Below are positions 1 through 8,575 of a stretch of 64,000 nt of DNA, one piece after another. The stretch's first letter is position 1; every line of letters begins with the position of its first letter. Under the pieces are notes generated by a model. It worked only from the letters and a program-made list of their open reading frames with translations. It was not told the DNA's origin and did not search any database. Made by a program: the position numbers and the translations under genes. This DNA is from Burkholderiales bacterium (lineage in GTDB: Bacteria; Pseudomonadota; Gammaproteobacteria; Burkholderiales; Burkholderiaceae_D), in contig JACQDX010000057.1 in NCBI GenBank assembly GCA_016200895.1, positions 1 to 64,000 on the forward strand. Reading direction: 5' to 3'.

Positions 1-1
1 T

Positions 2-253
2 GCATCGTGTCGAGAAAAACGTCACGTCGTGTCGGTTTGCGATGTTGTTCAAAGCTCGCATTCTGATCTTCTGCCATCGCCAGTGTCTGTTGTTTCATGG
101 AAGTCTAACGTCTTGTTCGATTGTCAGTCTTTAACGCTTGAGAATAGAATCCGTTTACTTAATCAGCGTTGCCTTAAGTTTCACGCTAATCCTTTGCGAG
201 GGATTAGGGCGTACCACTTCCAATTATTGACCATATTTCAAGTAAAACGATGA
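2..253 (+). CDS. Possible 3' end of a gene cut by the window edge, unrecognised
   Basis: A reading frame is open from the window edge to a TGA that overlaps the ATG of the next gene in the ATGA arrangement, which is typical of co-translated genes. The visible 83 residues are basic and serine-rich and show no domain I recognise. An in-frame GTG at 29 could be a start, but it has no clear ribosome site. The region also contains an imperfect inverted repeat (CTAATCC, 8-base gap, GGATTAG, 186-207), so it may simply be non-coding DNA before the next gene. I keep it only because of the 4-base overlap. Confidence 0.2.
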   Translation, partial: ASCREKRHVVSVCDVVQSSHSDLLPSPVSVVSWKSNVLFDCQSLTLENRIRLLNQRCLKFHANPLRGIRAYHFQLLTIFQVKR

Positions 254-951
254 ACACATTTGAATTTGCTAAGATTGAGCTTGTCAAAATTGGTTTTCGT
301 ATTGAAGAAGACTTGATTCGAAAAGACTTTGTGTATGTAAGTTTTTTCAGAGTAGTTCACTCGTTTATTCGACAAGAAATACATTTGACGCAGTCGTCCC
401 TTGACAAGAAAGAATTGTATGTGGTTTTGAGTGTAGGAGTGCGTGAGCCAGACTTCATTGGTGACTCTAAGACGGAGTTTGTAGCCTCAATGAGGATGTT
501 CACTGAAGCATTAACTATTGAGATTTCAAAAAACGGTTTTTTTGAGCGAGGCTGGGGAAACATTCTCTGTTACCCGATTGAAAACCATATTGAGCTTGGA
601 AACGAGCTGGAGCAACGTGTGTTGCCCTGGTTAGATGAAATGTCCAATCCCAAAGCACTGGTCAAAGTTTTACAGGATGAACTGGAAAATGGTTCTGCAT
701 TTGCTCCCAAAAAAACATCAACACGCTCAAAATTGGTAACTTTCCTTTTGTTCAGACAAAATAAACCTCAAGAACTCCAGATTACAAAAAGGCCTGTTTG
801 CAATAAATGTATTGCTGACATTTTGCATCAAGCGGGCGAATATGAACAAGCAGTTCCTTATATGGAACAATGGATCAAACATCACGCCGCACGCCAGTAT
901 ATGGTGAATAAATATATCGAAGAAATTGAAAAAATAAATAAGGGTTTTTGA
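250..951 (+). CDS. Uncharacterised protein, immunity-protein-like
   Basis: This 233-residue soluble protein has no signal peptide or membrane segment. I do not recognise the family with certainty. The N-terminal 150 residues alternate short strands and helices, with an FYVSFFRVV-like hydrophobic strand near residue 30. That pattern recalls small immunity proteins of the DUF4304 kind that accompany polymorphic toxins. The C-terminal third (about residues 165-230) looks like a single TPR-type helical hairpin (GEYEQAVPYMEQW). Base composition is clearly more AT-rich than the polysaccharide operon downstream, and the gene stands alone with no toxin visible, so acquisition by transfer is plausible. 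The immunity role is a guess from shape and context, not from a motif. Confidence 0.65.
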   Translation: MNTFEFAKIELVKIGFRIEEDLIRKDFVYVSFFRVVHSFIRQEIHLTQSSLDKKELYVVLSVGVREPDFIGDSKTEFVASMRMFTEALTIEISKNGFFERGWGNILCYPIENHIELGNELEQRVLPWLDEMSNPKALVKVLQDELENGSAFAPKKTSTRSKLVTFLLFRQNKPQELQITKRPVCNKCIADILHQAGEYEQAVPYMEQWIKHHAARQYMVNKYIEEIEKINKGF

Positions 952-1453
952 GAAATTAAAATATAGTAGTTTCGATTTGATCTGACAGTTGGGCTGCACT
1001 GTTTGGCGTTTGATTCAAATCGCGGCCATTGCAAATCAACGCTAGCAATGACTTGCGCACTCTTATTTACAGGCTCCACGGCCATCGACTCCATAATTTC
1101 ACATGTGTACAAATTGCATACAATTGCACGACACTTGTTAGAAATACTCTTTCTCTCTCCTCCCTATAATCCCCATCTGAAATAGAGCGCGTCAGTAGCA
1201 TGTCTCTGATGTGTAGTAGATCAGCATTTGCATGAAGTGAGCTGGTACGAGCTCTTGTGCATGAGTCTGGCCTCTGGTCGCCAGGCAGGGAAGCAGTGCA
1301 TGTATTTGTGCTGCACAAATTAATTACCTCAACTTGTTCAAGCCTTGGACATTATGTATCCCTGCGGGGAGGACGAGTTTCGTCTGTGCTTTTGCTGGGG
1401 ATGTCGGTAGCTTGCGGTTCTCAGCATGTCGCAAATTTTTTGAATTGAATTGA
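952..1453. other. Gene-poor stretch before the polysaccharide operon
   Basis: No convincing gene is seen in these 502 bases; the open frames here (around 1003-1185 and 1257-1448) lack ribosome sites and family likeness. The stretch holds a TATAAT hexamer at 1165-1170 without a properly spaced -35, a 7-base direct repeat AATTGCA near 1110-1128, and a perfect 17-base palindrome at 1304-1320. It probably contains the promoter of the downstream export operon. Confidence 0.5.
1304..1320. promoter_or_regulatory. Perfect 17-bp palindrome, possible operator
   Basis: ATTTGTGC, one central T, GCACAAAT: two 8-base arms that match perfectly. It lies 134 bases before the Wzm-like gene. The size suits a dimeric repressor site. 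No T-run follows, so it is not a terminator. No regulator gene is adjacent, and the function is inferred from symmetry only. Confidence 0.3.
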
Positions 1454-2281
1454 ATGAATCCACACGCAGCACCGTCCATTACACCTTTGAGTTTGTTCAA
1501 CTCATTGCGCCTGCATCGCAGGCTCATCGTGAGTTTGATACAGCGTGAAGTGCTGATGCGCTATCAAGGGTCGTTGCTGGGTTTGTTGTGGTCCTTTTTT
1601 AATCCTGTGTTGATGCTGGCGGTTTACACCTTTGTTTTTAGTGTGGTGTTCAAGGCGCGCTGGGTTGGTGGGTCTGAATCGAAGACGGAATTTGCTCTTG
1701 TATTGTTTGCGGGTTTGATGGTGTTTGGTTTGTTTTCTGAATGCGTGAGCCGTGCGCCTGGCCTGGTGGTCAGTAATGTGAACTACGTCAAGAAAGTGAT
1801 ATTCCCCCTGGAGATTTTGCCTGTGGTGGCGATGGGGGCGGCTTGTTTTCATTTGATGGTCAGCTTTACTGTGTGGCTGATTTTTTATTCGATATTTTTT
1901 GGTGTGCCGCCTGCGACGATTTTTATCCTGCCGCTGGTTTTGTTGCCACTGGTGTTGCTGAGTCTGGGTGTGAGTTGGTTGCTGGCTTCGCTGGGTGTTT
2001 TTATCCGTGACATACATCAGGTGGTAGGTGTCGCCGTGTCAGTGTTGACATTTTTGTCGCCAGTGTTTTATCCAATAGCGGCTTTGCCGGATGGCTTTCG
2101 CGCTGTCGTTCAAGTCAGCCCTTTGACGCAGGTGATAGAGCAAAGCCGTGACGCCATGATCTGGGGAAAGCCGTTGGATTGGCAAAGCTGGCTGGTTTAC
2201 TTTTTATTGTCTGGTGTTGTTGCCTGGCTGGGTTTTGCCTGGTTTCAAAAGACGCGCAAGGGGTTTGCTGATGTCCTCTAA
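1454..2281 (+). CDS. wzm: Polysaccharide ABC exporter, permease subunit (Wzm-like)
   Basis: This is an integral membrane subunit of an ABC-2 type exporter that moves undecaprenyl-linked polysaccharide across the inner membrane. The 275 residues begin with a cytoplasmic amphipathic stretch carrying the family hallmark LIQREVLMRYQGS (about residues 27-39), followed by LLGLLWSFFNPVLML and about six hydrophobic segments. A second hallmark, the LSPVFYPIAALP loop, sits near residue 200. Length matches the Wzm/KpsM/TagG family. The next gene encodes its ATPase and overlaps by 11 bases, so the two are translationally coupled. The start is the first ATG and gives full length. The exported glycan cannot be named, but the operon's UDP-GlcNAc 2-epimerase suggests ManNAc or a derivative as one sugar. 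Confidence 0.93.
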   Translation: MNPHAAPSITPLSLFNSLRLHRRLIVSLIQREVLMRYQGSLLGLLWSFFNPVLMLAVYTFVFSVVFKARWVGGSESKTEFALVLFAGLMVFGLFSECVSRAPGLVVSNVNYVKKVIFPLEILPVVAMGAACFHLMVSFTVWLIFYSIFFGVPPATIFILPLVLLPLVLLSLGVSWLLASLGVFIRDIHQVVGVAVSVLTFLSPVFYPIAALPDGFRAVVQVSPLTQVIEQSRDAMIWGKPLDWQSWLVYFLLSGVVAWLGFAWFQKTRKGFADVL

Positions 2282-3599
2282 TTTTTCTATCAAGGTAGAG
2301 CAACTGAGCAAGTGCTACCAGCTCTACGACAAGCCGCAGGACAGGTTGAAGCAAATGCTTTTATCTCGCTCCAAGACTTATTACCGTGAATTTTGGGCTT
2401 TGCGAGATGTGTCCTTTGAGATTGCGCCGGGTGAGACCGTGGGCATTATAGGTCGCAATGGCAGTGGCAAGTCCAGCCTGTTGCAGATGATATGCGGCAC
2501 TTTGTCGCCAACCTCTGGCACGGTGACGACGCATGGCAGGTTGGCGGCCTTGCTGGAGTTGGGGGCTGGTTTTAATACTGAATTTACCGGGCGTGAGAAC
2601 GTCTTGTTGAATGCGGCGATCCTGGGCTTTCCGCAAGAGCAGATGCTGGAGCGCATGGGCGAAATACTAGCTTTCTCTGAGCTCGGTGATTTTCTGGATC
2701 AACCAGTCAAGACCTATTCCAGCGGCATGTATGCGCGCCTGGCGTTTTCGATTGCGATTCATGTTGATCCTGAGATTTTGATCGTGGATGAGGCGCTGGC
2801 TGTGGGCGATGCGCGCTTTGTTGCCAAGTGCATGCGTCGTATCAAGGATATACAGAAAACCGGTGCCAGCATTTTGTTTGTCAGCCATGACGTCAGCTCA
2901 GTGCGCACTCTGTGTGACCGTGCGATCTGGCTGGATAAGGGGCGCATGCTGGAACAGGGCGATGTCTTCCCTGTTACCGGGCGCTATATGGAAATGATGT
3001 TTCAGGATGATGATGCCAGCGACGATGACGAGCATGAAGCCATGCATGCGGCGAATGTTCCTGTGCTGGGGAATGTACTGACGGAAGTGGCAGTGGAAGA
3101 TATCGCGCTTGATAGCCGGCCAGTTACTCACTGGGGGTCACATAAGGGTCTGATACTTTCTGCTGCTGTGCTGGATGCCAGTGGCGCTCGCCGCGATGTC
3201 CATGATTGGGGCAAAAGCATGGAGATCAGGATCAGCCTGCGTATACCGCAAAGTATAGACAGAGAGCACTTGAGCATTGCTGTCTCCATCAAGGATTTAA
3301 AAGGCAGCGACCTGATCGTTTCGACTACCCATGATTTTGAAACCAGGCGCTTGCCAGACGATGAAGAATTTGAAGTCAGCTTCAAACTCATCAACCCGCT
3401 GGTCACGGGTAAATATCTGTTGGTTGCTGCGGTAGAAAATCGCTTGCACCGCGACATTCACTACTACGAATACGTAGAGGGTGCGCATTATTTTTCATCG
3501 CTCGCGGATCAGCGTTTTTTTGGTTTGTTTCAACCGCCGATCTCGCAAGAGATATTCGTGCCTGCAATCGATGTGAAGCAAAAGAAACTGGCTGCCTGA
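2271..3599 (+). CDS. wzt: Polysaccharide ABC exporter, ATPase subunit with Wzt-type carbohydrate-binding tail
   Basis: This 442-residue ATPase partners the preceding permease. The nucleotide-binding domain (about 1-245) has Walker A GRNGSGKSS (61-69), signature YSSGM (149-153), Walker B ILIVDEA (169-175) and the switch histidine in VSHD. An extra 170-residue beta-rich region follows (from about 265), corresponding to the Wzt C-terminal domain that in E. coli O8/O9a binds the modified end of the finished glycan. I chose ATG 2271 because it has an AAGGGG ribosome site and the sequence MSSNFSIKVEQLSKCY matches family starts; a longer GTG frame from 2214 would run deep into the permease gene. The tail implies that export waits for a terminal cap, perhaps added by the methyltransferase domain of the next gene. 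Confidence 0.93.
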   Translation: MSSNFSIKVEQLSKCYQLYDKPQDRLKQMLLSRSKTYYREFWALRDVSFEIAPGETVGIIGRNGSGKSSLLQMICGTLSPTSGTVTTHGRLAALLELGAGFNTEFTGRENVLLNAAILGFPQEQMLERMGEILAFSELGDFLDQPVKTYSSGMYARLAFSIAIHVDPEILIVDEALAVGDARFVAKCMRRIKDIQKTGASILFVSHDVSSVRTLCDRAIWLDKGRMLEQGDVFPVTGRYMEMMFQDDDASDDDEHEAMHAANVPVLGNVLTEVAVEDIALDSRPVTHWGSHKGLILSAAVLDASGARRDVHDWGKSMEIRISLRIPQSIDREHLSIAVSIKDLKGSDLIVSTTHDFETRRLPDDEEFEVSFKLINPLVTGKYLLVAAVENRLHRDIHYYEYVEGAHYFSSLADQRFFGLFQPPISQEIFVPAIDVKQKKLAA

Positions 3600-3650
3600 A
3601 GACAATAAAGCGCTCATCATCAAAATTAATCAGTGATAGATAACACGAAC

Positions 3651-6158
3651 ATGCAAACAGAAATTAATTCCCGCGCGTATTGGGATGCGCGATTTGAAAA
3701 TGATTGGCTGGCCTGCAAAGGCGATAAGCAATCACGTTTCTTTGCCAGCATCGCCATTCAGCAATTACCGGGCTGGTTGCTGGATCAAATCCGGCAAGAG
3801 AAGTTGAGTCTGGTAGATTGGGGTTGTGCGCAAGGGGATGGGACTGATGTCTGGGCAAGTTATTTACCATCAGAGCAGATTACGGGTGTGGACTTTTCTG
3901 CTGCGGCGATACAGCAGGCACATGCGCGTTATCCTGGCTTACGGTTTGAAAATACGGACTGGCTGTCGTCGTCAACATCAGATCAGGGTGTATTTGATGT
4001 CGTGTTTTCTTCGAATACGCTGGAACATTTTCATCAACCCTACCAGGTTTTGCAAACGCTAAGTCAACGGGCGAAGAAAACGCTGGTGCTGGCTTTGCCT
4101 TACCGCGAGATGAAGCGTGAGAGCGAGCATTTCTATTCTTTCTTGCCAGAGAATATTCCACTGCAACTGGAAAATGGTTTTAGTCTGGTCTGGTCCAAGG
4201 TACTGGATTGCCGTCCTTTGTCAGATAGCCTGTGGCAGGGGGAGCAAATCATATTGATGTATGCAGATATGAGCTGGCTTAAAAAACTGGGCTTGCGCTT
4301 GAGTCATGTGCATATGATGCAAACCGATGTGCAATCTGAACTGCTTCAATTGCAAACGTCGCTGAGCGAATGCCAACTGCAACTGCAGCATGCAAAGCAA
4401 ACTCAAAAATCGCTAGAGTTGGAAAGCGTGCATCAAGAACATATGTTGTTGCAGCATGAAAAGGCTTATCAACAGCAGCAACTGGATATCGCCGAATTGC
4501 TGTTGAAGTGTGAAAAGCTACAGAAAGGCATAGATGCGAAGGTGCAGCAGATATTCGGCCTGAAAGATCAATTGGTGAATCAAGAACATGCATTGCAAGC
4601 GCAATACAAAGTTCAATCCGAGTTGCAGTCTGTGACAGACAGCTTACAAAAGAAAGCGGATGACTACGACAAGCTGCTCCAGCAACTTGATCTGCGTGAT
4701 GCGCAAATCAGCAGGCTGAATCTGGATGTACATTACAAGGAGCAAGCCATCAGGGAGATGAAGCAGTCTTATTCCTGGATATTGACGCGCCCCTTGCGTT
4801 TTACCGGACAGTTCTTTCAAAGCCCTGGGCGCGCCTGTTATGACCTTGCCAAATTCACGTTCTGGCGTTTGCCAGCAAAAATGCGCTGGGCATTGCATGG
4901 CCCAAGACATGATTTTGTACGATGGGTGAGAACAACAGCTGTGAGTCTTAATACGCCGCAGTTAGTTACTGCTGGAATCCCTGCAGTCACTGGTAATACA
5001 AGCACACCTGTCGCTGTAAAAATGGCCAAGAACACGGATTTAAGCTGGCCTGAATTTCAACAACAGGTATTGTCACGTCGCGCAGATTACAAGGGTATCT
5101 TTGTACAAGAACTGGTGATTGACTGGAATGTACCTTTGTACCAGCGACCCCAGCATATCGCTGCTGCCTTTGGCCGTCTTGGCTATCTGGTGATTTATCG
5201 CACTGACAACTGGGCTGGTGATGATGTGCAGGGCAGCAGGGAAGTGGCCAGGAATGTCTGGATCACGAACCGCCATGAAGTCAATCAGTTGCAGAATGTG
5301 GTGCGCTCTCTGTATTCAACGGCCTATGCCAATACGCCGGAGCTGCTACTGGAAAATGGCAGACGTGGCACGCTGGTGTATGAATACATAGACCATATTG
5401 ACCCGCAAATCAGCGGCGATGAAGAAAACGTGCGTCGTTTGCTGGCCTTGAAGGATTTTGCTTTCGGTGGTGGCGCAGATTATGTGGTGGCATCTGCCAA
5501 AAAATTGTACGAAGAAGCTGTTGCTGCCGTTGGTGCAGACAAAGTCATCCTGGCGCAAAACGGGGTGGATACTGCGCATTACCGTCACCCTAAACACTTG
5601 AGCACGCCGCTGCCGCAAAACCTGCAAAACTTCCGCGCCAGGTATAGCAAGGTAGTTGGCTACTTTGGCGCGCTTGCTCCCTGGCTTTGGTATGAGGCTG
5701 TGGCTGATCTGATTACCAGTCGCCCTGATCTTGGTTTTGTGTTTATCGGGCCTGACTACTACGGCGGCGCAGACAAGCTGGTGAAGGCTGACAATCTTTT
5801 GTACATGGGCACGGTGGACTACCAAATCCTGCCTGCTTATGCGCGTCAGTTTGACGTTTGCTTTATTCCATTTGCCCCTGGCGAAATTGCCCGTACCACT
5901 TCACCCCTCAAATTATTTGAATACTTTGCGCTAGAAAAACCTGTGGTCGTGACCAGGGATATGGCGGAGTGTGTCGCATTTGACGAAGTATTTTCTGGCA
6001 ACAGCGTGGAATCCTTAAGCACTGCGCTGGATGCCGCCTTTGCGGTGAAAGATGACCCTGAATTTACCCATCGCCTGGCTGATCTGGCAGATGCCAATGA
6101 TTGGGACTGCCGGGCCAGGGCGATGGAAAAAGCATTTGAAAAATCTTCACTGCATTGA
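3651..6158 (+). CDS. Fusion protein: SAM methyltransferase, coiled coil, glycosyltransferase
   Basis: This 835-residue three-part protein starts with a class I methyltransferase domain (about 1-200) with SAM motif LVDWGCAQGDG (54-64) and a downstream SSNTLEHFH motif. A glutamine-rich coiled coil of about 150 residues follows (222-373) and ends in SYSWILTRPLR, a short motif common in polysaccharide enzymes. The C-terminal part (about 480-835) is a GT4-like glycosyltransferase with VPLYQRPQHIAAAFGRLG near its start and SPLKLFEYFALEKPVVV near its end, the region that binds the sugar nucleotide. A GTG at 3633 is an alternative start; neither has a strong ribosome site. The MT plus coiled-coil layout resembles WbdD, the O9a chain terminator and length ruler, although WbdD carries a kinase rather than a glycosyltransferase. 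The activity is inferred from domains. Confidence 0.88.
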   Translation: MQTEINSRAYWDARFENDWLACKGDKQSRFFASIAIQQLPGWLLDQIRQEKLSLVDWGCAQGDGTDVWASYLPSEQITGVDFSAAAIQQAHARYPGLRFENTDWLSSSTSDQGVFDVVFSSNTLEHFHQPYQVLQTLSQRAKKTLVLALPYREMKRESEHFYSFLPENIPLQLENGFSLVWSKVLDCRPLSDSLWQGEQIILMYADMSWLKKLGLRLSHVHMMQTDVQSELLQLQTSLSECQLQLQHAKQTQKSLELESVHQEHMLLQHEKAYQQQQLDIAELLLKCEKLQKGIDAKVQQIFGLKDQLVNQEHALQAQYKVQSELQSVTDSLQKKADDYDKLLQQLDLRDAQISRLNLDVHYKEQAIREMKQSYSWILTRPLRFTGQFFQSPGRACYDLAKFTFWRLPAKMRWALHGPRHDFVRWVRTTAVSLNTPQLVTAGIPAVTGNTSTPVAVKMAKNTDLSWPEFQQQVLSRRADYKGIFVQELVIDWNVPLYQRPQHIAAAFGRLGYLVIYRTDNWAGDDVQGSREVARNVWITNRHEVNQLQNVVRSLYSTAYANTPELLLENGRRGTLVYEYIDHIDPQISGDEENVRRLLALKDFAFGGGADYVVASAKKLYEEAVAAVGADKVILAQNGVDTAHYRHPKHLSTPLPQNLQNFRARYSKVVGYFGALAPWLWYEAVADLITSRPDLGFVFIGPDYYGGADKLVKADNLLYMGTVDYQILPAYARQFDVCFIPFAPGEIARTTSPLKLFEYFALEKPVVVTRDMAECVAFDEVFSGNSVESLSTALDAAFAVKDDPEFTHRLADLADANDWDCRARAMEKAFEKSSLH

Positions 6159-6199
6159 AATGCATAGGCAGTAATTTCTGAATCTGAAAGTAAATCATC

Positions 6200-7354
6200 A
6201 TGAAAAAAATATTGTGCGTCGTTGGTACCCGCCCTGAAGCCATTAAGATGGCACCAGTTATTCTGGCGTTGAAGCAAGAGCCCTGGGCGCAGGTAAGGGT
6301 GTTGGCAACAGCGCAACATCGCCAGATGCTGGATCAGGTGCTGTCTTTTTTTGATATTGAAGCCGATATTGATTTGAATATGATGCGCCCTAATCAGTCA
6401 CTGACAACGCTCACTGGCCGCATGTTGTTGGATCTGGATGCAGTCTTGCTGGAGGAGAAACCGGATGTGGTATTGGTGCAGGGCGATACGACTACTGTCA
6501 TGACGGTATCGCTGGCCTGTTTTTATCACCGCATACCTATTGGTCACGTTGAAGCGGGCTTGCGCACCTGGGATAAGCAAAACCCATTTCCAGAAGAGGC
6601 AAACCGGGTATTGACAGGCCGCCTGGCGCAATGGCATTTTGCACCAACACAAAGTTCACGCCAGAATCTTTTGCGTGAAGGTGTGGCCGATAGCGACATC
6701 ATTGTCACAGGCAATACCGTGATTGATACCTTGCTGATGACGGCTGTGCGTGAACTGAATCTGGGTATAGAGCTGGATGCCAGCAAACGCATGGTACTCA
6801 TTACTTCACACAGGCGTGAGAATTTTGGTGAACCATTTGCCCATATTTGCCGGGCCATACTGAAGCTGGCACAGGATAACCCGGATGTGCAATTCCTTTA
6901 TCCTGTGCATCCAAATCCTAATGTCAAAGAGGTTGCCCATGCAACGCTGGGTGCTTGCGCGAATATTCATTTGTGCGCACCGCTGGACTATGCGCCATTC
7001 GTGGCTGCGATGAAGCGTGCCTATCTGATCATCAGTGATTCTGGTGGTGTGCAGGAAGAAGCACCAGCGCTGGCCAAACCTGTGCTGGTCTTGCGTGAAG
7101 AAACGGAAAGACCAGAAGCAGTAGAGCAGGGCGTAGTGAAGCTGGTTGGCGCAAATTACGACAATATCGTCAGAGAAACTCAAAAGTTGTTGGATGATGA
7201 AGCTGCTTATAAGGAGATGGCCAGAGGCGTATCGCCCTATGGTGATGGCCTGGCGGCGGGACGGATAGTACGCGTACTCAAGCAATATTACGCAGCCCAG
7301 GATAAATCTGCAGATAGCCATACCGAAGCGGCACTTGAAGCTGAGCCTGCATGA
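6200..7354 (+). CDS. wecB: UDP-N-acetylglucosamine 2-epimerase (non-hydrolysing)
   Basis: It interconverts UDP-GlcNAc and UDP-ManNAc in the cytoplasm, supplying ManNAc-type sugars for surface polysaccharide. The 384 residues have the usual family length and motifs: GTRPEAIKMAP (8-18), QGDTTTVM, HVEAGLRT with the catalytic glutamate, SHRRENFG, HPNPNV and the SDSGGVQEEA nucleotide loop. The gene lies 41 bases after the fusion protein gene and shares ATGA with the next glycosyltransferase gene, so it belongs to the operon. No UDP-ManNAc dehydrogenase (wecC) is in view, so either plain ManNAc is used or the oxidising enzyme is encoded elsewhere. Confidence 0.95.
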   Translation: MKKILCVVGTRPEAIKMAPVILALKQEPWAQVRVLATAQHRQMLDQVLSFFDIEADIDLNMMRPNQSLTTLTGRMLLDLDAVLLEEKPDVVLVQGDTTTVMTVSLACFYHRIPIGHVEAGLRTWDKQNPFPEEANRVLTGRLAQWHFAPTQSSRQNLLREGVADSDIIVTGNTVIDTLLMTAVRELNLGIELDASKRMVLITSHRRENFGEPFAHICRAILKLAQDNPDVQFLYPVHPNPNVKEVAHATLGACANIHLCAPLDYAPFVAAMKRAYLIISDSGGVQEEAPALAKPVLVLREETERPEAVEQGVVKLVGANYDNIVRETQKLLDDEAAYKEMARGVSPYGDGLAAGRIVRVLKQYYAAQDKSADSHTEAALEAEPA

Positions 7355-8565
7355 TGCTCCTCGTCTATCTCTCGCCCGTTCCCTGGAACAGCTTTGCCCA
7401 AAGACCACATCAGTTTGTGCGTTGGTTTCACCAGCAATTTAACGCCAGGGTATTGTGGATAGACCCGTATCCCACGCGCTTTCCAGACATGAGCGATGTG
7501 CAGCGTGTGCTTGCTTCAAAATTCACGCAGGTATCTGCTAATGCTGGCACAGTCAAGGAAAAAGAAAATCCAGAAAAAGCGAACTGGTTAACTTTGGTAA
7601 AGGTCCCGGCCTTGCCGATAGAACCTTTGCCTGCTTCTGGTTTTTTGCAGCAATGGTTCTGGCGCAAGGCCATGGCGGAGATAGATGCATTTGTTGGTAA
7701 TGGCAAGGCACAGATCGTTGTGGGCAAGCCTTCCAAGCTGGCCTTGCAGGTGTTGGCGCGTTACCCGGAAATGGCATCCATGTATGATGCCATGGATGAT
7801 TTTCCGGCATTCTATGAAGGCTTGTCCAGCAAGGCTATGCAGTACACTGAGGCTAATCTGGCAGCCAGGGTCAATAAGATAGTGGTTTCTTCCAGCGCTG
7901 TTTCACGTTTCTCCGGGCACGCTGACAAGCTGAGCCTGATCCTGAATGCCTGTGACAGCGATAACCTGCCGCCTGCATTGCCAAGACCAGAGCAGTCACC
8001 AGTGTACGGTTATGTGGGCACGATAGGGCACTGGTTTGACTGGGATGCAGTCGTGAAGCTGGCCTCTTCCTTGATCAACACCGATCCGCGTGCCCTTGTG
8101 CGTCTGATAGGTCCAGTGTTCACGCCGCCTCCATGCGTACTACCAAAAAACGTGCAAATCCTGCCTGCGTGCAGCCATACGCGCGCCATGCAGGCCATGC
8201 AAAAATTTTCTGTAGGCTTGATACCGTTCAAGCGCAAATTACTGACGGCCTCGGTTGATCCTATCAAGTACTATGAATACCGCTCGCTGGGGATACCAGT
8301 TCTGTCATCTGACTTTGGTGAGATGTCTTTGCGGGCAGATGAAGAAGGCGTGTTTTTATACGACGTGGATAGTGATTTTACGACTTTGCTCAAGACTTGC
8401 CTGCGACATCGCAGCAGTGTAGATGACCTGAGCAAGTTCAGGGCAGACAATTCCTGGGCTGCCCGGTTTGCTGGATTGATACCGCTGTTTGATGCCGGTG
8501 CTGATCACAGGGGGGGTAGAAAATCTGCTGCCAGGCTTGAACAGTTCACCTTGCAGGGTGCTTGA
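7351..8565 (+). CDS. Glycosyltransferase, GT4-like
   Basis: This 404-residue cytoplasmic glycosyltransferase is probably an assembler of the polysaccharide exported by the Wzm/Wzt pair. The N-terminal Rossmann half opens with LVYLSPVPWNSFAQRPHQFVRW. This QRPHQ motif matches QRPQH in the glycosyltransferase half of the fusion protein, so the two belong to one subfamily. The C-terminal half has VGTIGHWFDWDAV near the hinge and the donor-site region IKYYEYRSLGIPVLSSDFGEM. The ATG overlaps the stop of wecB (ATGA), which indicates coupling. A second ATG directly follows at 7354. The donor and acceptor sugars cannot be read from sequence. The gene ends 10 bases from the end of a convergent acyltransferase gene. 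Confidence 0.88.
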   Translation: MMLLVYLSPVPWNSFAQRPHQFVRWFHQQFNARVLWIDPYPTRFPDMSDVQRVLASKFTQVSANAGTVKEKENPEKANWLTLVKVPALPIEPLPASGFLQQWFWRKAMAEIDAFVGNGKAQIVVGKPSKLALQVLARYPEMASMYDAMDDFPAFYEGLSSKAMQYTEANLAARVNKIVVSSSAVSRFSGHADKLSLILNACDSDNLPPALPRPEQSPVYGYVGTIGHWFDWDAVVKLASSLINTDPRALVRLIGPVFTPPPCVLPKNVQILPACSHTRAMQAMQKFSVGLIPFKRKLLTASVDPIKYYEYRSLGIPVLSSDFGEMSLRADEEGVFLYDVDSDFTTLLKTCLRHRSSVDDLSKFRADNSWAARFAGLIPLFDAGADHRGGRKSAARLEQFTLQGA

Positions 8566-8575
8566 TCTTTTTGTC

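Noticed and set aside
1003..1448. Two short open frames before the export operon
   Set aside because: No ribosome sites and no recognisable protein; better treated as intergenic.
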